Below, piece by piece: positions 38,129-46,762 of a stretch of DNA of 59,141 nucleotides. Source of the stretch: a virus. Position 1 is the first letter of the stretch. Each line of letters starts with the position of its first letter. The notes under the pieces were generated by a model. That model searched no databases. It had not been told where the DNA came from and saw nothing but the letters and a program-made list of their open reading frames with translations. A program made the translations under genes and the position numbers. Location of the stretch: positions 1 to 59,141 of the IMG/VR virus record IMGVR_UViG_3300035070_001240, one strand, 5' to 3'.

Positions 38129-39788
38129 CTGTGGAAGCAGTGACGCCTTAGCGTACTACCCTGAAAATACCTATTGCTTTTCCTGTAAAGCACATAGACA
38201 TCTAAAATCTACAGGAGAAGTAGATCATTCAATTCCAGTAACCTACATTGAAAAAGGAACCTTTAAATCTATGGCTGCTGTTCAACAACAATTTAACTCT
38301 GATCGTTTAAATTTTTCTCCAATCATTGATCGTAAGATTGATGTAGATACTTGTAGAAAGTATGGAGTAAAACAAGGAACAACCAATGGAAAAGCCTGTC
38401 ATGTTTATCCTTACTACGACAAGGACACAAAGGAACACATTGTAAACAAGATTAGAATTGTAGATACAAAAGAGTTCTTCTCAGAAGGAGAGAAGCATAA
38501 AAAGACAGGGCTGTTTGGTCAGCATCTTTTCTCGGAAGGTGGTAAGTTTATTACAATTACAGAAGGCGAACTTGATTGCCTTGCTGCTTATCAAATGATG
38601 GGTAGTAAATGGCCTGTCATCTCTATACGAAATGGAGCAGCATCTGCTCTTAATGAAATTAAGTACAATCTAGATTATCTAGGATCATTCCAACATGTCG
38701 TACTTTGTTTCGATAATGATGAGCCTGGAATAAAGGCAACAAGAGAAATAGCTAATCTTCTTGAGCCTGGGCGTTGTAAGATCATGCATCTATCAAAGAA
38801 GGATGCCTGTGAATATCTGATGCATGGACAGACACAAAAGTTTGTACAGGACTTTTGGAATGCTAGAACCTATACACCAGAAGGTATTCTATGTGGACCT
38901 GATATTGAAAAGATTCTATTCTCTGAGGAGAAGATTGAAAGCTATCCGTATCCTTGGGACAGTTTGAATAGTATGACCTACGGTATGCGTAGAGGTGAGC
39001 TTGTTCTTGTTACAGCCGGTAGCGGTATTGGTAAGTCAAGTGTTATGCGTGAACTTGCACATTATCTAATGAAGACTGCTAATGAAAAAGTAGGCTGCTT
39101 GTTTCTTGAAGAGTCTGTACGTAAGACTAGTGATGGTATTCTATCTATTGAAGCTGATAAGAAGTTTCATATACCAGCATCTGAGCAAAATGTTTGGACA
39201 CAGGAAGAGCGTAAACAAGCATATGAAGGTATGAACAGACTAGAGAATGCTGTGTTCTGGAACCACTTTGGTTCGACAAGTTTAGATAATCTACTTAGCC
39301 GTATTAGATATATGGCAAAGGGACTAGACTGTAAGTACATTATTCTAGATCATATTTCAATTGTTGTATATGATTTAGGTGATGAACGTAAAGCAATTGA
39401 TACGGCTATGTTAAAGCTCCGTACACTTGTACAGGAGTTGAATGTCCATCTCATGGTTGTCTGTCATCTTAGCAGACCTAGCGGTACAGGGCATGAAGAA
39501 GGCGCATCTGTAAGCCTCAAGGAGCTACGAGGAAGCCATAGTCTAGCACAATTACCTGACATAATCTTCGCACTTGAACGTAACAACCAAGCGGTAAGTG
39601 AACAGGAACGTAGCCGTACTCTAATTCGTATTTTGAAGAACCGTTTCTCCGGTGAAACAGGACCAGTAACTATGCTTCTATGGAACAAGAACAATGGTCG
39701 TTTGACAGAGGTGCCAATTGATGATAGTAGTATTCTAGAAAATGTAGATGGTCTAGGAGAACTTCACGATGATAGAGAATTTGATTAA
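38088..39788 (+). CDS. T7 gp4-type primase-helicase
   Basis: I take the start at 38088 (MSSEIVKSHQPCPDCGSSD), giving 566 aa. Zinc ribbon: C12, C15, C30, C33. TOPRIM primase: ITITEGELDCLAAYQM and VVLCFDNDEPGIKATREI. RecA-like helicase: Walker A GSGIGKSS, Walker B IILDHISIVV, then MVVCHLSRPSG and LRGSHSLAQLPDII. The protein primes and unwinds at the T7-type fork. The end overlaps the DNA polymerase by 20 bp. Confidence 0.92.
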   Translation: MSSEIVKSHQPCPDCGSSDALAYYPENTYCFSCKAHRHLKSTGEVDHSIPVTYIEKGTFKSMAAVQQQFNSDRLNFSPIIDRKIDVDTCRKYGVKQGTTNGKACHVYPYYDKDTKEHIVNKIRIVDTKEFFSEGEKHKKTGLFGQHLFSEGGKFITITEGELDCLAAYQMMGSKWPVISIRNGAASALNEIKYNLDYLGSFQHVVLCFDNDEPGIKATREIANLLEPGRCKIMHLSKKDACEYLMHGQTQKFVQDFWNARTYTPEGILCGPDIEKILFSEEKIESYPYPWDSLNSMTYGMRRGELVLVTAGSGIGKSSVMRELAHYLMKTANEKVGCLFLEESVRKTSDGILSIEADKKFHIPASEQNVWTQEERKQAYEGMNRLENAVFWNHFGSTSLDNLLSRIRYMAKGLDCKYIILDHISIVVYDLGDERKAIDTAMLKLRTLVQELNVHLMVVCHLSRPSGTGHEEGASVSLKELRGSHSLAQLPDIIFALERNNQAVSEQERSRTLIRILKNRFSGETGPVTMLLWNKNNGRLTEVPIDDSSILENVDGLGELHDDREFD

Positions 39789-41535
39789 TGATAGAAGGGT
39801 TGTTGTATTTGATATTGAAACTGATGGGCTTCTAGATACCGTATCAACAATTTTTTGCATCGTTTGCAAAGAGTACCCATCAAAAACAACGACCGTGTTT
39901 CGTGGTGACGAGTGTTATAAGGAGTTTCTTGAATACGTAAATACCGATACAGTTTTGGTTGGTCATAACATTCTAAGCTATGATCTACCAGTTCTTTCAA
40001 AGCTTCTTAAATACAAACACCCAATCTCTAAAACTCTAGATACTTTGTTATTATCTCAACTACGTTTTCCATTGATTGAGACAGGACACTCTCTAGCATC
40101 TTGGGGAACACGACTAAATTTTCCAAAGATGGATCAACCATTATTTACGCATCTATCTGAAGAAATGGTTGAGTATTGTATTCGGGATGTTGATCTTACG
40201 TACAAAGTTTTTGATCTTCTCATAACAGACAAGATGAAGAAGTATTCAGATGATTGTGTTCTACGTGAACATAGGTTTCGTTATCTGATGGATCAACAAG
40301 AGCGTACTGGTTTCTACTTTGATCTACCTTATGCTACTGAGTTTCTAGCAATTCTAACAGACAAGTATCTTGAGATTGAACGTAATCTACAGAAAATCTT
40401 TCCTCCAACGATTATTGAAATGAATAGTTATTGGTGGGAAGATGATAACGGTAATCTTTGGAAAACCAAAAAGGAAGCACTAGATAATGGCGTTAAAAAC
40501 GTTGTTCCTGGTAAGTTGAAGACCAAGGAAATACCGTTTAATCCTGGATCAAGACAACAGATAGCAGAACGTTTGATAGAAAAAGGATGGAAGCCAAAGG
40601 AAAAAACAGAGAAAGGAAATATCATTGTAAATGAAACTGTTCTTGAATCTGTTGATATACCAGAGGCTCAAGCAATTAAAGAATACCTTTTGCTTCAAAA
40701 ACGTGTAGCTCAAGTCAAGTCTTGGATTAAGTTCTGTGATCCTGTTACATCAAGAGTACATGGTAGAGTTATGACACTTGGTACTGTATCAACTAGATGC
40801 AGTCACAATGATCCTAACGTTGCTCAAACTCCTGCTTCATACTCTCCTTATGGAAAGGAATGTAGAACTTGCTGGACTGTGGAAAACAAAAAAGATTACA
40901 GATTACTTGGTTGTGATGCTTCTCAACTTGAACTTCGTATTCTAGCTCACTACATGAAGGATGAAGATTACATAAAAGAAATTCTACACGGTGATATTCA
41001 TACAGCTAATCAAAGAATGGCTGGATTGGAAACCCGTGACCAAGCAAAAACATTTATCTATGCTCTGATCTATGGTGCTGGTCCAGCTAAGATTGCTAGT
41101 ATCATTGGACAATCTAAAGCCAAAGGAAAGCTGATCAGAGATAAGTTTCTCTCCAACGTACCGTCGCTCAACAAAGTGTTGACAAGCGTGAACGACTGTG
41201 CTACAAGGACGGGAAGGCTGCGAGGCTTGGATGGTAGGTATCTTCAAGTTCGTAGTTTACATGCCGCTCTGAATGTGTTAATTCAAGGTGGTGGAGCAAT
41301 CGTTTGTAAAGAATGGTTGATCCAAATTATGAAGGAAGTGTATAGATTAAAAATAGACGCCAGACCTGTTGCAAACATTCATGATGAAATTCAGTTTGAG
41401 GTTCATAAGGATCAAGCTGACATTCTTGGAGAGGTAACAAAGACGGCAATGAAGAATGTGGAGTCTGTTTTAAATTTAAATTGTCCACTTGACAGTGATT
41501 TTAAAATAGGCTATACATGGGCAGAAACGCATTAA
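39769..41535 (+). CDS. Family A DNA polymerase (T7-like)
   Basis: 588 aa. 3'-5' exonuclease: DIETDG (15-20), GHNILSYDLPVL and YCIRDVDLTYKVFD. Polymerase: motif A DASQLELRILAHYM, O helix RDQAKTFIYALIYGAG and motif C NIHDEIQFEVH. The residue equal to E. coli Pol I 762 is Tyr, as in T7. It is shorter than T7 gp5 (704 aa), mostly from missing thumb/thioredoxin-binding insertions. It replicates the genome with the primase-helicase. Confidence 0.95.
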   Translation: MIENLINDRRVVVFDIETDGLLDTVSTIFCIVCKEYPSKTTTVFRGDECYKEFLEYVNTDTVLVGHNILSYDLPVLSKLLKYKHPISKTLDTLLLSQLRFPLIETGHSLASWGTRLNFPKMDQPLFTHLSEEMVEYCIRDVDLTYKVFDLLITDKMKKYSDDCVLREHRFRYLMDQQERTGFYFDLPYATEFLAILTDKYLEIERNLQKIFPPTIIEMNSYWWEDDNGNLWKTKKEALDNGVKNVVPGKLKTKEIPFNPGSRQQIAERLIEKGWKPKEKTEKGNIIVNETVLESVDIPEAQAIKEYLLLQKRVAQVKSWIKFCDPVTSRVHGRVMTLGTVSTRCSHNDPNVAQTPASYSPYGKECRTCWTVENKKDYRLLGCDASQLELRILAHYMKDEDYIKEILHGDIHTANQRMAGLETRDQAKTFIYALIYGAGPAKIASIIGQSKAKGKLIRDKFLSNVPSLNKVLTSVNDCATRTGRLRGLDGRYLQVRSLHAALNVLIQGGGAIVCKEWLIQIMKEVYRLKIDARPVANIHDEIQFEVHKDQADILGEVTKTAMKNVESVLNLNCPLDSDFKIGYTWAETH

Positions 41536-41556
41536 AGCAAAGGAGATATTATAATT

Positions 41557-41787
41557 ATGCGTACTAATGAAGACCGACTACTGACAGCTTTACGTAAGCG
41601 TATGCGAGTTACTCGTAAGACTGCTATTGAGAATGGCTGGTGCGAGAATCTCACCGCCACTATTTCAGACCTTCGTAGAAAAGGGTTTGACATTCATACA
41701 AAGACTAACTATACAGAAGATGGTAAGTCTTATACCCGATACAGTCTCGTATCGGAACCACTAGAAAATCTATCAAACGTAATCTAA
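41557..41787 (+). CDS. Small HTH-like protein, 76 aa
   Basis: A 76-aa basic protein with MRTNEDRLLTALRKRMRVTR, GWCENLTATISDLRRKGFDI and YTRYSLV. The layout (helix, recognition-like helix, beta pair) fits a winged helix. It may control or accompany DNA replication. Good AAGGAG ribosome-binding site. Confidence 0.55.
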   Translation: MRTNEDRLLTALRKRMRVTRKTAIENGWCENLTATISDLRRKGFDIHTKTNYTEDGKSYTRYSLVSEPLENLSNVI

Positions 41788-41820
41788 CAACTTTATCATT
41801 CATATAGGAGTAAATGAACT

Positions 41821-42309
41821 ATGGCTGTTGTAAAAGGCAAATCACACTGGGCTAAACTTGATCGTGCAGTAAATGTATTTGATCCTTCTAAACCTCGCTG
41901 GTCTATTGATCTTCAACTAGACAAGGAAGGTATTAAGCAAATGAAGGAACTTGGTATTCCTGTAAAGAACAAGGACGATGATCGTGGAGACTTCGTTACT
42001 TTTCAAAAGGACCAGTTCTTATCCAATGGACAAGAGCTTCCAAAGCCTCGTGTTCTTGATGCTAAGAAGAACGATATTTCCGGTACACTAATTGGCAACG
42101 GTTCTATCGTTAAAGTATCCTTCTATCCAAAGGAATGGAAGTATGCTAATCGTACTGGAGTACGTGGCGTACTGAAGGATGTACAGGTCATTGAACTTGT
42201 AGAATATGCTCGTAAGGACGAGTTTGAAGAGGAAGACGGGTACGTTTCATCTACTCCTAATGTAGCTCAGAAAGTAGATTCTGTCGAAGATACTTTAGAG
42301 TTTGACTAA
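41821..42309 (+). CDS. Single-stranded DNA-binding protein (T7 gp2.5-like role)
   Basis: 162 aa. HWAKLDRAVNVFDPSKPRW is the opening of this type of SSB, then a beta-rich OB-like core (GSIVKVSFYPKEWKYANRTG, GVLKDVQVIELVEY) and an acidic C-terminus ending VEDTLEFD, as in T7 gp2.5, where an acidic tail with a terminal aromatic docks partners. It lies between the polymerase and nuclease genes. AGGAG site upstream. Confidence 0.78.
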   Translation: MAVVKGKSHWAKLDRAVNVFDPSKPRWSIDLQLDKEGIKQMKELGIPVKNKDDDRGDFVTFQKDQFLSNGQELPKPRVLDAKKNDISGTLIGNGSIVKVSFYPKEWKYANRTGVRGVLKDVQVIELVEYARKDEFEEEDGYVSSTPNVAQKVDSVEDTLEFD

Positions 42310-42335
42310 GAGAATACGGAAGGGGCATTATCGTA

Positions 42336-43175
42336 ATGGGTAAACTTGATAATTTAGTTTTAGATATTGGAAGAATATTCAAAGAAGGTAAACAACCTTC
42401 TGAGAAGGATTTGAAACAGTTTACTGATGATGTCTCTTCCGTTATTCGTAAGTCGTTTGAAACGAGAGATGTAGCTCCAGAAGAGGCAATTAGATTTTCC
42501 AGTATAGGAAAACCTGACAGGATGTTGTGGTACATTAACAACAATCCTGAGATTGCAGAGGAGCTACATCTTTCAACTCGTATTAAGTTTATGTATGGTG
42601 ACTTGATTGAACAGCTTCTCGTTCTGTTGATCAAAACTGCTGGATACGAGGTGACTGATCAACAAAAAGAAATAAACATTGATGGAGCTAAAGGACATAC
42701 TGATGGTCGAGTTAATGGTGTTGTTGTTGATTATAAATCTGCCTCTCCACATTCATTCAATAAATTTCTTAGTGGCGCTATTTTTACAGACGATCCATTT
42801 GGCTATGTTGCTCAGTTATCAGGATATGCAGATGGAGAAGATGAAGCGGCTTGGATCGTAGCTAATAAAGTAACAGGACATATTCATGTTCTAACTCTTG
42901 ATAGTCTTGAAATGATAGACTTCAAAGAAAGACTATCTCATGTACGTTCTGTTATTAAAAACGATACTCCACCAGAGAGATGCTACGAAGACAAACCGGA
43001 AGGGAAGTCAGGAAACAGAGTGTTGGCTATTGGCTGTATGTACTGCGACTACAAATATGACTGCTGGAAGGATTCAAACGAAGGTAAAGGATTACGAAAG
43101 TTTGTATATTCAAATGGTCCTAAGTTCTTTACAAAAGTAGAGAAAGAACCTAAAGTAGAAGAAGTGCCTTTATAA
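42336..43175 (+). CDS. RecB/Cas4-like PD-(D/E)XK exonuclease
   Basis: 279 aa. FMYGDLIEQLLVLLIK, GHTDGRVNGVVVDYKSASP (D then D-Y-K) and AQLSGYADGEDEAAWIV are the nuclease core (E helix, GHxD, DxK, QxxxY). The end has CMYCDYKYDCWK, three cysteines that with an upstream Cys may bind [4Fe-4S]. It probably trims or recombines DNA ends. It ends directly at the ATG of endonuclease I. Confidence 0.78.
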   Translation: MGKLDNLVLDIGRIFKEGKQPSEKDLKQFTDDVSSVIRKSFETRDVAPEEAIRFSSIGKPDRMLWYINNNPEIAEELHLSTRIKFMYGDLIEQLLVLLIKTAGYEVTDQQKEINIDGAKGHTDGRVNGVVVDYKSASPHSFNKFLSGAIFTDDPFGYVAQLSGYADGEDEAAWIVANKVTGHIHVLTLDSLEMIDFKERLSHVRSVIKNDTPPERCYEDKPEGKSGNRVLAIGCMYCDYKYDCWKDSNEGKGLRKFVYSNGPKFFTKVEKEPKVEEVPL

Positions 43176-43553
43176 ATGAATAACTACAGAAGTAAAGCAG
43201 AACAGTTTTTTGCAGAGTATCTTGAAACAAATTCTATTAAATTTGAATACGAAAATTTTAGTATTCCTTATGTTATTACTAAACATTATTATCCAGATTT
43301 TTTTATTGCTGATTATAATTTCTTTGTTGAATATAAGGGATACTTCAAACCCTCAGATAGAGGTAAACATTTACTATTTAAACAACAACATCCTAACATA
43401 GACATTAGATTTGTTTTTCAAAACGCGAGGAATAAGATAAACAAAAAATCCAAAACAACTTATGGCGATTGGTGTGATAGGCATGGATTTATGTGGGCAG
43501 AAGGAACCATACCTAAATCATGGCTACGAAAAAACAAAAAATTGAAACACTAA
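43176..43553 (+). CDS. Endonuclease I, Holliday-junction resolvase
   Basis: 125 aa with the T7 gp3 pattern: E9 (SKAEQFF), PDF with D41, and VEYKG with E52 and K54, which correspond to T7 E20, D55, E65 and K67. It ends TTYGDWCDRHGFMWAEGTIP. It cuts branched DNA at junctions and forks, needed to mature concatemers. It overlaps the next gene by 34 bp. Confidence 0.93.
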   Translation: MNNYRSKAEQFFAEYLETNSIKFEYENFSIPYVITKHYYPDFFIADYNFFVEYKGYFKPSDRGKHLLFKQQHPNIDIRFVFQNARNKINKKSKTTYGDWCDRHGFMWAEGTIPKSWLRKNKKLKH

Positions 43554-43948
43554 TTAGCTATAAAAATGAATACGTTAGTAGCGATTCATTATTATATCAA
43601 TATTTTTCTTCCGTAACTAGCGTAAGCAATGTTATTCTTAATCCTGTAGATGATGACAAAGAAGAGTCATCTCCAGAAAGATTATTATTTCTCGCTGTTA
43701 TCTATCAAGCAATCCTAGACGTAAGCCGTGAAGAATTACCGGATGAGTCTGATATTATCAAACGCCAGCGACGGGAAGCCCTAAGCTGGTTCTTCGATGA
43801 AAAATATATTGACAATCTTGACGAGATTTGCTATCTAGCTGGTATCAATTCTAGATGGCTTGTCAGAATTGTTAAACAAATCGTAGACGGTGAATTAGAG
43901 TTTGACCGTAAGCGTATTAACGTTCTTATCAATTCAACAAATACATAA
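43520..43948 (+). CDS. Conserved protein, 142 aa, unknown
   Basis: A 142-aa acidic helical protein: YKNEYVSSDSLLYQYFSS, RRREALSWFFDEKYIDNLDE, ICYLAGINSRWLVRIVKQIV. The C-terminal part looks like a helix-turn-helix. Many phages have such a gene beside endonuclease I. No known function. Confidence 0.55.
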   Translation: MATKKQKIETLISYKNEYVSSDSLLYQYFSSVTSVSNVILNPVDDDKEESSPERLLFLAVIYQAILDVSREELPDESDIIKRQRREALSWFFDEKYIDNLDEICYLAGINSRWLVRIVKQIVDGELEFDRKRINVLINSTNT

Positions 43949-43959
43949 GGAATAAAGAA

Positions 43960-44244
43960 ATGTATAATGTTCAATTCCCTTTGTTCGACGATAAAGAACC
44001 TTGGAATGAAGGTTCTGACAATGTAAACTCTCCATCACATTATAATAAAGGATTAGTAGAATGTATTGACGCCATTCAATCTACTACTGATGATGGATTT
44101 GAGTATTATCTACAAGGTAATATCATTAAGTATTTATGGCGTTACCGTTATAAGAATGGTGTAGAAGATTTAAGAAAAGCAAAATGGTACCTAAACAAGT
44201 TAATTGAAATCAAGGAGAAGCCTCTATGCACGGACCAGAAGTAA
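43960..44244 (+). CDS. DUF3310 nucleotide-kinase-like protein
   Basis: 94 aa with VNSPSHYNKGLVECIDAI, GFEYYLQGNIIKYLWRYRYKNG and EDLRKAKWYLNKLIE. This is the DUF3310 pattern, a small family often next to nucleotide metabolism genes. The role is not settled. It overlaps the RNR start by 19 bp. Confidence 0.85.
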   Translation: MYNVQFPLFDDKEPWNEGSDNVNSPSHYNKGLVECIDAIQSTTDDGFEYYLQGNIIKYLWRYRYKNGVEDLRKAKWYLNKLIEIKEKPLCTDQK

Positions 44245-45944
44245 AAGCATGTGATGATCTTCATGCTCAAAAATATAGATTACCTAATGAAAGTTTTGAA
44301 GAGGCTATGCACCGTGTCGCAGGAGCTTTAAGCGATGATGAAGAACATTTTAACGACCTTAAAGAAATTCTTAAAGACATGCGTTTCATGCCAGCGGGAC
44401 GTATTCAATCGGCTATGGGAAGTCCCAAGAACGTTACAGCATACAATTGTTTTGTTTCTGGTACGATTCACGACTCAATGGAAAGCATTATGGAAAGGGC
44501 TTCCCAAGCCGCTGAGACTATGCGTAGAGGTGGTGGAATTGGTTATGACTTTAGCCACATTCGCCCTAGCGGTGATCGTATTGTATCCCTTGACTCTCAT
44601 GCTTCTGGCCCTGTATCATTCATGTATATCTTTGATGCAATATGTAGGACGATTGTTTCGGCGGGACACAGGCGCGGAGCAATGATGGGTGTTCTACGTG
44701 TAGATCATCCAGATATTGAAAGCTTTATTCGCGCTAAACAAAATGACAACTCACTAACAAACTTCAACATCTCTGTAGGCGTAACAGACGAGTTTATGGA
44801 TTGTGTTATTAAACAAAAGCCATTTGAGCTAAAGTTCAATGGTAAGGTTTATAAACATATCAACGCCAACGCTCTTTGGAATGAGATTATGCGAGCCAAC
44901 TGGGATTGGGCAGAACCTGGAGTTCTGTTTATTGATCGTATCAACGATGATAATCCCTTGAGCTACATTGAAACTATTGAAGCAACTAATCCATGTGGTG
45001 AGCAGCCACTTCCACCATTTGGTGCATGCCTACTTGGTAGTTTTAATCTTGTTAAATATACATCTATCAACAGAGTTGGTAGTGATATAAAGTTTACATT
45101 TGACTTTAATAAACTACGTGAGGATGTTCCAATTGTTGTCCGTGCAATGGATAACGTTATTGATCGTACTCAATATCCTCTGAATGAACAGGAGAAGGAA
45201 GCTAAGAACAAGAGGCGTATGGGTCTAGGTGTTACAGGTGTAGGAAATGTTATTGCTCTTATGGAATTACGATATGGTGAGAAGGAATCTCTTAGCTTTA
45301 TTCGTAAGGTTCTAAAGACAATCTGTTATGCTGCATATGAAGCTAGTTCTGATCTTGCAAAGGAGAAAGGATCGTTTCCATTCTTTGATAAGGAAAAGTA
45401 CACAGCCTCTGGCTTTGTCTCCCGTCTTCCAGAAGACTTGATTGAAAAGATCAAGAAGCAAGGTATGCGTAACAGCCATCTTATGTCTATTGCTCCTACC
45501 GGCACTATCAGCTTCTGTGCAGATAACATTTCAAGTGGACTGGAGCCTGTCTTTGCACATGATCTTGATCGTACAGTCCTTACAGAAACAGGACATACCA
45601 TCGTTAAACTAAAGGATTATGTGTGGAATAAGTATGGTGTTCGTTCACAAACTACGGACAATCTTAGTGTAGACAATCATCTTGATATGCAGATAGCAGT
45701 ACAACCCTTCATTGACAGTGCTATTTCAAAGACTATCAACGTAGGTGATGCTGTAACGTTTGAAGAATTTAAGAATATCTATACCAATGCCTGGAAAGGA
45801 AAGCTCAAGGGTGTAACAACCTTTAGGCTTGCTGGTAAACGGTATGGCATTCTTAATAAGATTGACGCCCCTATCAAAGATGAACAAGAAGGGGCAGCTT
45901 GTTTCTACGATCCAGAAACAGGTAAAAAGGAATGTGATTTATAA
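44226..45944 (+). CDS. nrdJ: Class II (B12-dependent) ribonucleotide reductase
   Basis: 572 aa with YNCFVSG (first active-site Cys), RGGGIGYDFSHIRPSG, ATNPCGEQPLPPFGACLLGS (N-x-C-x-E with the radical Cys), MSIAPTGTISF and C-terminal Cys pair (AACFYDPETGKKECDL). No R2/NrdB gene is present, so it uses adenosylcobalamin to make the radical. It provides dNTPs. It probably depends on host B12. Confidence 0.9.
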   Translation: MHGPEVKACDDLHAQKYRLPNESFEEAMHRVAGALSDDEEHFNDLKEILKDMRFMPAGRIQSAMGSPKNVTAYNCFVSGTIHDSMESIMERASQAAETMRRGGGIGYDFSHIRPSGDRIVSLDSHASGPVSFMYIFDAICRTIVSAGHRRGAMMGVLRVDHPDIESFIRAKQNDNSLTNFNISVGVTDEFMDCVIKQKPFELKFNGKVYKHINANALWNEIMRANWDWAEPGVLFIDRINDDNPLSYIETIEATNPCGEQPLPPFGACLLGSFNLVKYTSINRVGSDIKFTFDFNKLREDVPIVVRAMDNVIDRTQYPLNEQEKEAKNKRRMGLGVTGVGNVIALMELRYGEKESLSFIRKVLKTICYAAYEASSDLAKEKGSFPFFDKEKYTASGFVSRLPEDLIEKIKKQGMRNSHLMSIAPTGTISFCADNISSGLEPVFAHDLDRTVLTETGHTIVKLKDYVWNKYGVRSQTTDNLSVDNHLDMQIAVQPFIDSAISKTINVGDAVTFEEFKNIYTNAWKGKLKGVTTFRLAGKRYGILNKIDAPIKDEQEGAACFYDPETGKKECDL

Positions 45945-45962
45945 GTAAAAAAGATTTAAAGG

Positions 45963-46013
45963 TTTTAAAGATAGGCTGTACGATAATTTTTATTGTATGG
46001 TCTATCTTTTTAA
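45963..46013. terminator. Bidirectional terminator between convergent blocks
   Basis: TTTTAAAGATAG (45963-45974) pairs with CTATCTTTTTAA (46002-46013), with an inner TACGATAA/TTATTGTA pairing. A/T runs on both sides make it active in both directions. It lies 19 bp after nrdJ and reaches the stop of the minus-strand 146-aa gene. Confidence 0.7.
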
Positions 46014-46450
46014 CGAGCATTCTTAACCATAGATGCACCAAAATACAGTCCTATGATAGCGGAAAGAAGGTGAGTATCAAGTGGTGTAATCACTAAGCCC
46101 GTTAAAGCTTGCCATTTAATTGCTTCCTTTCCTTCTGTAAAGAAAAGAAAACCTGGGTTCCATTCTGTATAACCAATGTTAACAGGAATCTCAGGCCAAA
46201 ATACTGATACAATCTTAGGCCAAACAATAATTGCAAATACAGCAGCGATGGCAATGATGCGGCGAGTAATCTGAAAGCCTTTGCTTTCGTATTTACGTGC
46301 ATCATTGATAGCCTTGCGTTGAGCGTATAGTCCGGTAATTGCTCTATCAAATGCTTGCTGTTTTGCTTCTTGACTTCTGCTCCACATTGTCATAAGACCA
46401 GACATAAGACCAGAGCCTAGCATTGTTATAAGTTCTAAAGGTATGCCCAT
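46010..46450 (-). CDS. Membrane protein, holin-like, 146 aa
   Basis: Hydrophobic segments at residues about 3-22 (PLELITMLGSGLMSGLMTM), 65-88 (IAIAAVFAIIVWPKIVSVFW) and 118-140 (ITPLDTHLLSAIIGLYFGAS), with a charged helix between. Three transmembrane helices and position at the end of the late operon fit a class I-type holin. Other membrane roles are possible. Confidence 0.6.
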   Translation of the reverse strand: MGIPLELITMLGSGLMSGLMTMWSRSQEAKQQAFDRAITGLYAQRKAINDARKYESKGFQITRRIIAIAAVFAIIVWPKIVSVFWPEIPVNIGYTEWNPGFLFFTEGKEAIKWQALTGLVITPLDTHLLSAIIGLYFGASMVKNAR

Positions 46451-46451
46451 A

Positions 46452-46757
46452 CTAATCGGTTTCCTCTGTTGCGTAAATATCCAAGAGATTCCGTCTATAA
46501 AGGGAAAGAACGGTATAAAGCCTACTGACTGAGATGCTTCCCATGATGTAATTGTCTGTTCTCCCTTCCTCGTTAAATAATACTACCATAGCTCCTGTTA
46601 TTTTCTTGTCGTTTCTGACACTCTCTAGAACATCGTCTAGGTTCTTTAACACAAAGCCATGTATATCGTCTATTTCCTTTTCGGATAACTCTTGATCATC
46701 TTGTACTGTTAGTAAGCTTTTTTTAAAAGGGATTACATTATCTATTTTATCATCCAT
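46452..46757 (-). CDS. Small acidic protein, 101 aa
   Basis: 101 aa, acidic: MDDKIDNVIPFKKSLLTVQD, KITGAMVVLFNEEGRTDNY, SISVSRLYTVLSLYRRNLLD. Possibly a small regulatory or assembly factor. It is 1 bp from the membrane gene and 5 bp from the GT fusion, so co-transcribed. No family recognised. Confidence 0.5.
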   Translation of the reverse strand: MDDKIDNVIPFKKSLLTVQDDQELSEKEIDDIHGFVLKNLDDVLESVRNDKKITGAMVVLFNEEGRTDNYIMGSISVSRLYTVLSLYRRNLLDIYATEETD

Positions 46758-46762
46758 ATTTT

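Noticed and set aside
39769-41535. DnaJ-type insertion in the DNA polymerase (as in HMO-2011-like phages)
   Set aside because: No HPD or J-domain sequence lies between exonuclease and polymerase motifs; 588 aa is a compact T7-type enzyme.
46102-46350. Second minus-strand ORF (82 aa) in the holin-like gene
   Set aside because: It is in a different frame over the same DNA and the longer frame has the membrane pattern expected for a holin.
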